A DNA stretch of 9,626 bases. It comes from JBBQXK01 sp038251625. Its GTDB lineage: Bacteria; Pseudomonadota; Alphaproteobacteria; Rhodobacterales; Rhodobacteraceae. The notes beneath the pieces were generated by a model. The model saw only the letters and a list, made by a program, of their open reading frames with translations. It ran no database searches and was not told where the DNA came from. Where the stretch lies: positions 1 to 9,626 of the forward strand of contig JBBSBE010000140.1 of NCBI GenBank assembly GCA_038251625.1. The letters are read 5' to 3'. Every line of letters begins with the position of its first letter. The first letter of the stretch is position 1. This document shows positions 5,999 through 9,626 of this stretch, piece by piece. The position numbers were made by a program, and so were the translations under genes.

Positions 5999-6744
5999 CT
6001 GCGCACCCATCCGATCGGCGGCATCAATGGCGCGCGTCCCGCAGCCGTCAGATGCCAGACGGTTCGCCCCTCGATCACCACGGCTGTCAGGGGCCCGCCA
6101 TAGGCCGCCCCGGAATCGATGTTCAGCCGGTTGCCATAGTGCCTTGGCGCGTCAAGGGCCGTGTGGCCGTGCACCACCAGCGCGCCATGGTCGCGTGCGT
6201 TCTCAAGAAATCCTTCGCGGATCCACACCAGATCGTCCGGGTCCTGCTTGTCCAGCGGCACACCGGGTCGGATGCCCGCATGCACGAAGACCGCGTCGCC
6301 CCGGCGGTACATGAACGGCAGGCCGCGCAGGAACGCGCGATGCGCTTCGGGCACGGCGGCCTTCGCCTCTTTCAGCACCGGGGAAAGGGGGCGATCGCCT
6401 GCATTCCTGACACCATATGAGGCCAGCGTGGCCGCCCCCCCGATGCGCGGATGCAGCCAGCTGAGCTCATGCCGCAGGCGCGGATCCTGCGTGCCGTTGG
6501 CATCGACGAACAATTGCAGCATCCGGTCATGGTTGCCCTTCAGCACCACCCAGTCCTCGCCCCGCGCCTGCCCCGCCATCAGATAGTCGATCACACCACG
6601 GCTGTCCGGCCCCCGGTCCACCAGGTCGCCCACATGCACGATCGGAGCCGCCCCATGCGCGGCCATATCGGCCGCGATCAGGTCATGCTGCGCGCGCAAC
6701 AGGGCGACGTGCCCATGAATATCGCCGATGGCATAGGTGTGCAT
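5995..6744 (-). CDS. PPP-family metallophosphoesterase (serine/threonine phosphatase or ApaH-like)
   Basis: A 249-residue cytoplasmic calcineurin-like phosphoesterase. The dinuclear metal site motifs are all present: GDIHG (7-11), GDLVDRGPDS (39-48), GNHD (70-73), then FVHAG and VVHGHT for the remaining histidines. This set defines the PPP group that includes bacterial PrpA-type protein phosphatases and ApaH, which hydrolyses diadenosine tetraphosphate; the motifs do not separate the two, so no symbol is given. The ATG (6744) directly precedes the GDIHG strand as usual in the family; the frame stays open upstream to 7248 but that extension has no recognisable content. An AAAGG lies about 7 bases before the start. 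The gene is coupled by ATGA to the DUF1624 gene. Confidence 0.9.
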   Translation of the reverse strand: MHTYAIGDIHGHVALLRAQHDLIAADMAAHGAAPIVHVGDLVDRGPDSRGVIDYLMAGQARGEDWVVLKGNHDRMLQLFVDANGTQDPRLRHELSWLHPRIGGAATLASYGVRNAGDRPLSPVLKEAKAAVPEAHRAFLRGLPFMYRRGDAVFVHAGIRPGVPLDKQDPDDLVWIREGFLENARDHGALVVHGHTALDAPRHYGNRLNIDSGAAYGGPLTAVVIEGRTVWHLTAAGRAPLMPPIGWVRR

Positions 6745-6773
6745 CTTGGGCCTTTGGTCTGGCGAAGGTCTTT

Positions 6774-6817
6774 GGGGGCCAGCCCCAGAAACCCCGGGAT
6801 ATTTCGTGAAGGCAGAA
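6774..6817. repeat. Possible dispersed intergenic box (GC hairpin plus CCCCGGGATATTT)
   Basis: GGGGGCCAGCCCC is followed by AGAAA, then CCCCGGGATATTT and an AAGGCAGAAG tail. The first part can fold (GGGG with CCCC, four-base loop), and its G-run can also pair with the later CCCC at 6792-6795. I recall similar GC-hairpin plus CCCGGGATATTT boxes scattered between genes of Rhodobacteraceae, but only one copy is present here, so repetition is not shown. It sits 30-73 bases before the phosphoesterase start codon. Confidence 0.3.
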
Positions 6818-7205
6818 GGAACAAGGGCAGAGCCGACAGGGTAGGCGGAAGTGCGGCCTTTCCTCGTGATGCCCGCGTCACTTTCCCGTGGCGGATAGGC
6901 ATGACCTGCATCGAAGCATTCACCTGGCCGTTCGTCGCAAACCGGGTGGATGATGGCACACGCGCCACCGAAACTCCCGCGCCGATCTGCAAGCGCCAGG
7001 CAGCAATGTCTGTTGTCAGGGGCGGGCCGGAACCGGGCAAGCGGGTGTCTTTTCCCCGTCCGGCGATGCCCCGGAGAAGGGTGATGCAGTGTTCCGGGCT
7101 TTCGTGACACAGCGCACGGCGATCCAGCGATAGCCACTGTCATGGCCGATCCGCACTTCATCAGCGCGACGGTGGATGTGCCGGTCGACAGACAGCGGAT
7201 GAACC

Positions 7206-7246
7206 GGGGCAGCTTCCAGCCGCTTTTAGAAGCCGGAATCCGCCCC
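7206..7246 (-). terminator. Stem-loop behind serA
   Basis: Six bases after the serA stop the minus-strand transcript can form a 12-bp stem: GGGGC pairs with GCCCC, then one G-U pair, one mismatch and TTCC with GGAA, around a 17-base loop that can itself form a small GCTT/AAGC stem. The G-U pair works only in the minus-strand RNA, which favours a role for the serA transcript. There is no U-run afterwards, so a 3' stability or Rho-associated structure is as likely as an intrinsic terminator. Confidence 0.4.
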
Positions 7247-7252
7247 AAGGCA

Positions 7253-8848
7253 TCAGGCCACCTCGAATTCCAGCGGTTTCACTTGCTGGAACATGCCCGT
7301 GCTTTCCAGCGTATCCACCACTTTGGGGTCGATGCGCTGGTCCAGATAGAGGATCGCAATCGCCTCTTGCCCCGCCCCCGAACGGCCAAGCGTGAAGTTC
7401 GCGATGTTGACCCCGTTCTTGCCCATCGTCATGCCCAGAAGGCCGATGATGCCCGGCACATCCTCATTGGTGGTGTAAAGCATGTGCTCGCCGATCTCGG
7501 CGTCGATGTTGATGCCCTTGATCTGGATGAAGCGGGGCTTGCCGTCGCTGAAACAGGTGCCCGCGATCGACCGCTCGCGCTGCTCGGTCACCATGGTCAC
7601 CTTGATATAGGCGTCAAACACGCCCGACTTGTCCTGCTGCGTGGTCGAAAGCTGGATGCCGCGCTCGCGGGCCACGATGGGGGCGGAAACGAGGTTCACA
7701 TCCGGGTTGGTCGTCTTCATCACCCCCGCGATCACGGCGCAGTTCAGGGCCTGCAGGTTCATCTCGCTGACGGCACCATCGTAGAGGATGTTGATCGCCT
7801 TGATCGGCTCCTCCGTCATCTGCCCGATAAAGGCGCCCAGATGCCCGGCAAGCTTGATCCATGGCCCCATCACGGCCGCCTCTTCCGCCGTGACCGATGG
7901 CATGTTGAGCGCGTTTTGCACCGCACCGGTCAACAGGTAGTCCGACATCTGCTCGGCCACCTGCAGCGCCACGTTTTCCTGCGCTTCGGTCGTCGCGGCC
8001 CCCAGATGCGGCGTGCAGACGACGTTGGGCAGGCCGAACAGCGGGCTTGCGGTGGCAGGCTCCACCTCGAACACGTCGAAGGCCGCGCCCGCCACGTGGC
8101 CCGATGTCAGCGCCGCCGCCAGTGCCACCTCATCAACCAGCCCGCCCCGCGCACAGTTCACGATGCGCACGCCCGGCTTCGTTTTGGCCAGCGCCTCGGC
8201 CGACAGGACGTTCTTGGTCTTGTCGGTCAGCGGCACGTGCAGGGTGATGAAATCGGCCCGCGCCAGCAGGTCATCCAGATCGACCTTCGTCACCCCCATC
8301 TGCACCGCGCGTTCGTCGCTGAGGAAGGGATCATAGGCGATCACCTTCATGCGCAGCCCCAGCGCCCGGTCGCAGACGATGCCGCCGATGTTGCCCGCAC
8401 CGATCACGCCCAGGGTCTTGTTGAACAGCTCCACCCCCATGAAACGCGATTTCTCCCACTTGCCGGCCTGGGTGGAGGCATTGGCCTCGGGGATCTGCCG
8501 GGCCACGGCGAACATCATCGCGATGGCATGCTCGGCGGTGGTGATGGAATTGCCGAAGGGCGTGTTCATCACGATCACGCCGCGCTTGGAAGCGGCAGGA
8601 ATGTCCACATTGTCCACCCCGATCCCGGCACGGCCGATCACCTTGAGGCGGGTGGCTTTCTCCAGCAGTTTCGCGGTCACCTTGGTGGCCGACCGGATGG
8701 CAAGGCCATCGTATGTCTCGATGATCTCGGCCAGGGCATCCTTGTCCTTGCCGATCCCGGGCAGGTAATCCACCTCGACCCCGCGATCCCGGAAGATCTG
8801 CACGGCGGTTTCGGAAAGTTCGTCGGAAACGAGTACGCGGGGGGCCAT
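7253..8848 (-). CDS. serA: D-3-phosphoglycerate dehydrogenase
   Basis: SerA oxidises 3-phosphoglycerate to 3-phosphohydroxypyruvate with NAD, the committed step of serine synthesis in the cytoplasm. The 531 residues fit the long type: substrate- and nucleotide-binding domains (about 1-315) with GVIGAGNIGG (147-156), and the catalytic triad R234 (NCARGG), E263 (EVEP) and H281 (PHLGA). An intervening ASB-type domain (about 320-450) and a C-terminal ACT domain (about 455-531, starting MLYTTNEDVPGIIG) follow. The ACT domain is where serine feedback acts in several family members; whether this enzyme is inhibited cannot be told. The start is decided by a strong AAAGGAG (8855-8861) six bases before the ATG. 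It lies 86 bp downstream of serC on the same strand, which supplies its product's next step. Confidence 0.97.
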   Translation of the reverse strand: MAPRVLVSDELSETAVQIFRDRGVEVDYLPGIGKDKDALAEIIETYDGLAIRSATKVTAKLLEKATRLKVIGRAGIGVDNVDIPAASKRGVIVMNTPFGNSITTAEHAIAMMFAVARQIPEANASTQAGKWEKSRFMGVELFNKTLGVIGAGNIGGIVCDRALGLRMKVIAYDPFLSDERAVQMGVTKVDLDDLLARADFITLHVPLTDKTKNVLSAEALAKTKPGVRIVNCARGGLVDEVALAAALTSGHVAGAAFDVFEVEPATASPLFGLPNVVCTPHLGAATTEAQENVALQVAEQMSDYLLTGAVQNALNMPSVTAEEAAVMGPWIKLAGHLGAFIGQMTEEPIKAINILYDGAVSEMNLQALNCAVIAGVMKTTNPDVNLVSAPIVARERGIQLSTTQQDKSGVFDAYIKVTMVTEQRERSIAGTCFSDGKPRFIQIKGINIDAEIGEHMLYTTNEDVPGIIGLLGMTMGKNGVNIANFTLGRSGAGQEAIAILYLDQRIDPKVVDTLESTGMFQQVKPLEFEVA

Positions 8849-8903
8849 GACGGGCTCCTTTGAAAGGGGGATGGCGGTCTGAAACCCGCCCTGAGGGTTG
8901 TGG

Positions 8904-8927
8904 GTAGGGTGGGTGCACCCACCCTAC
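8904..8927. repeat. Perfect 24-bp palindrome in the serC-serA spacer (REP-like)
   Basis: GTAGGGTGGGTG is followed directly by its exact reverse complement, starting seven bases after the serC stop. In RNA it forms a stable GC-rich hairpin with no following U-run, so it is not a classical terminator. The GTAG start followed by a G-rich arm resembles repetitive extragenic palindromes linked to RAYT transposases, as I recall them. The plus strand also reads GGG-N4-GGG-N2-GGG-N1-GGG at 8895-8913, a possible G-quadruplex on the template strand. It could adjust the serC to serA ratio or stabilise the serC 3' end; no second copy occurs in the window. Confidence 0.55.
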
Positions 8928-8934
8928 GTGACGG

Positions 8935-9626
8935 TCAGGCCGCTTCTGCCAGCGCCGCGATCTCAGCGGCGAAGGCCCAGTCGATCCACGGCATCAGCGC
9001 CGCCACATCGCCGGTTTCCACCGTCGAGCCGCACCAGAGCCGCAGGCCGGGGGGCGCGTCGCGGTAGGCGCCTGCGTCCAGCGCCACGCCCGCCCTTTCC
9101 AGCCGCATGGCCACGGCTTTGGCGAACGCAGCACCATCCGTGATACGCGGGTCGGTAAAGCGCAGGCAGACGCTGGTGGTCGACGCGGTGGCGGGGTCCA
9201 CCGCCAGATTGGCAATCCAGTCCCGCGCGGCGCAGAAATTCCACACCACGCCCGCGTTCGCCTCGGCTCGCGCGATCAGGGCGGGCAGGCCGCCGATGGA
9301 TTTCGCCCACTTCAACGCGACAAGGTAATCCTCGACCGCCAGCATGGACGGCGTGTTGATCGTCTCGCCCTTGAAGATGGCTTCGTTCAGCTTCCCCTTC
9401 GACGTCAGCCGGAAAATCTTGGGCAGGGGCCACGCGGGTGTGTAGCTTTCCAGCCGTTCCACCGCGCGGGGGCTGAGGATCAGCACCCCATGCGCACCCT
9501 CGCCGCCCAGCACCTTTTGCCAACTGAACGTCACGACATCCAGCTTGCTCCACGGCAGGTCCATCGCGAAGGCGGCGGATGTGGCATCGCAAAGCGTCAG
9601 CCCCTTGCGATCCGCCGGAATCGCAT
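8935..9626 (-). CDS. serC: Phosphoserine aminotransferase, 5' part cut by window edge
   Basis: SerC is the PLP enzyme that converts 3-phosphohydroxypyruvate and glutamate to phosphoserine and 2-oxoglutarate, the step after SerA. The C-terminal 229 residues are visible. CDATSAAFAMDLPW precedes FSWQKVLGGEGAHG, whose lysine (codon 9516-9514) is the PLP-binding residue; ESYTPAWPLPKIFR, FKGETINTPSMLAVEDY and CLRFTDPR follow. These agree with the SerC form found in alphaproteobacteria (about 380 residues). The ATG at 9564 is internal; the frame stays open to the right edge. The gene precedes serA, and the pair is very likely one transcript interrupted by the palindrome. Confidence 0.94.
   Translation of the reverse strand, partial: AIPADRKGLTLCDATSAAFAMDLPWSKLDVVTFSWQKVLGGEGAHGVLILSPRAVERLESYTPAWPLPKIFRLTSKGKLNEAIFKGETINTPSMLAVEDYLVALKWAKSIGGLPALIARAEANAGVVWNFCAARDWIANLAVDPATASTTSVCLRFTDPRITDGAAFAKAVAMRLERAGVALDAGAYRDAPPGLRLWCGSTVETGDVAALMPWIDWAFAAEIAALAEAA

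Larger units (their letters stand above)
6745..7252. other. 508-bp stretch without a convincing gene
   Basis: This lies between the metallophosphoesterase start and the serA stop. It holds a GC-rich box (6774-6817), the 5' region of the phosphoesterase, a minus-strand reading frame without a start codon (7016-7225) whose translation faintly resembles the end of a PAS domain, and a stem-loop just behind serA (7206-7246). Longer open frames exist on both strands here, but they show no domain-like content and no ribosome binding site that I can support. Confidence 0.6.

Noticed and set aside
6745..7248. 168-codon N-terminal extension of the metallophosphoesterase frame
   Set aside because: The family starts directly before GDIHG, and the extension has no domain, signal or conserved look.
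7142..8863. 573-codon open frame on the plus strand opposite serA
   Set aside because: It is the antisense shadow of a secure serA; it is rich in His, Arg and Gly with no domain content, as expected opposite a high-GC gene.
1..9626. A hidden defence, phage, CRISPR or secondary-metabolite system
   Set aside because: All sizeable frames are accounted for by housekeeping genes, and no spaced direct repeats, transposase or toxin-like genes were seen.

Overview
The window is ordinary, dense chromosomal DNA from a high-GC, Gram-negative alphaproteobacterium, most likely a member of the Rhodobacteraceae/Paracoccaceae. This rests on the strong G/C bias at third codon positions, the lipid A/LPS genes, the DUF4170 gene beside them, a serC-serA pair of the alphaproteobacterial type, and an argH gene divergent from a TlpA-like thioredoxin. 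I see no transposase, phage, CRISPR or defence gene and no sign of a genomic island.

Layout, left to right. The minus strand carries the first 333 codons of argH (arginine biosynthesis, cut by the left edge). Its 5' end overlaps the 5' end of a plus-strand TlpA-like periplasmic thioredoxin. That gene meets lpxK tail to tail, the two stop codons sharing a TTAA. lpxK, a KdtA/WaaA-like glycosyltransferase and a DUF4170 gene form a tight minus-strand cluster read in the order DUF4170, glycosyltransferase, lpxK, and point to lipid A/Kdo assembly at the inner membrane. Upstream of the cluster, after a hairpin, is a LacI-family regulator resembling GntR, with a promoter and a likely self-operator in front of it. 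A plus-strand tRNA-Arg(CCU) gene with an encoded CCA follows.

Next come two translationally coupled minus-strand genes: a PPP-type metallophosphoesterase, then a DUF1624 (heparan-alpha-glucosaminide N-acetyltransferase-like) membrane protein. A roughly 500-bp stretch without a convincing gene follows (6745-7252); it holds a GC-rich box, a start-less reading frame and a stem-loop behind serA. The right end is the serine operon on the minus strand: serC (cut by the right edge) followed by serA. The 86-bp serC-serA spacer contains a perfect 24-bp palindrome overlapping a possible G-quadruplex.

The genes do not form one system; they are neighbouring housekeeping modules (arginine, envelope, serine). 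The points most worth a second look are the loss of most KdtA signature residues in the glycosyltransferase beside lpxK, the palindrome inside the serine operon, and the operator-over-promoter arrangement of the LacI regulator. I found no convincing new multi-gene system.
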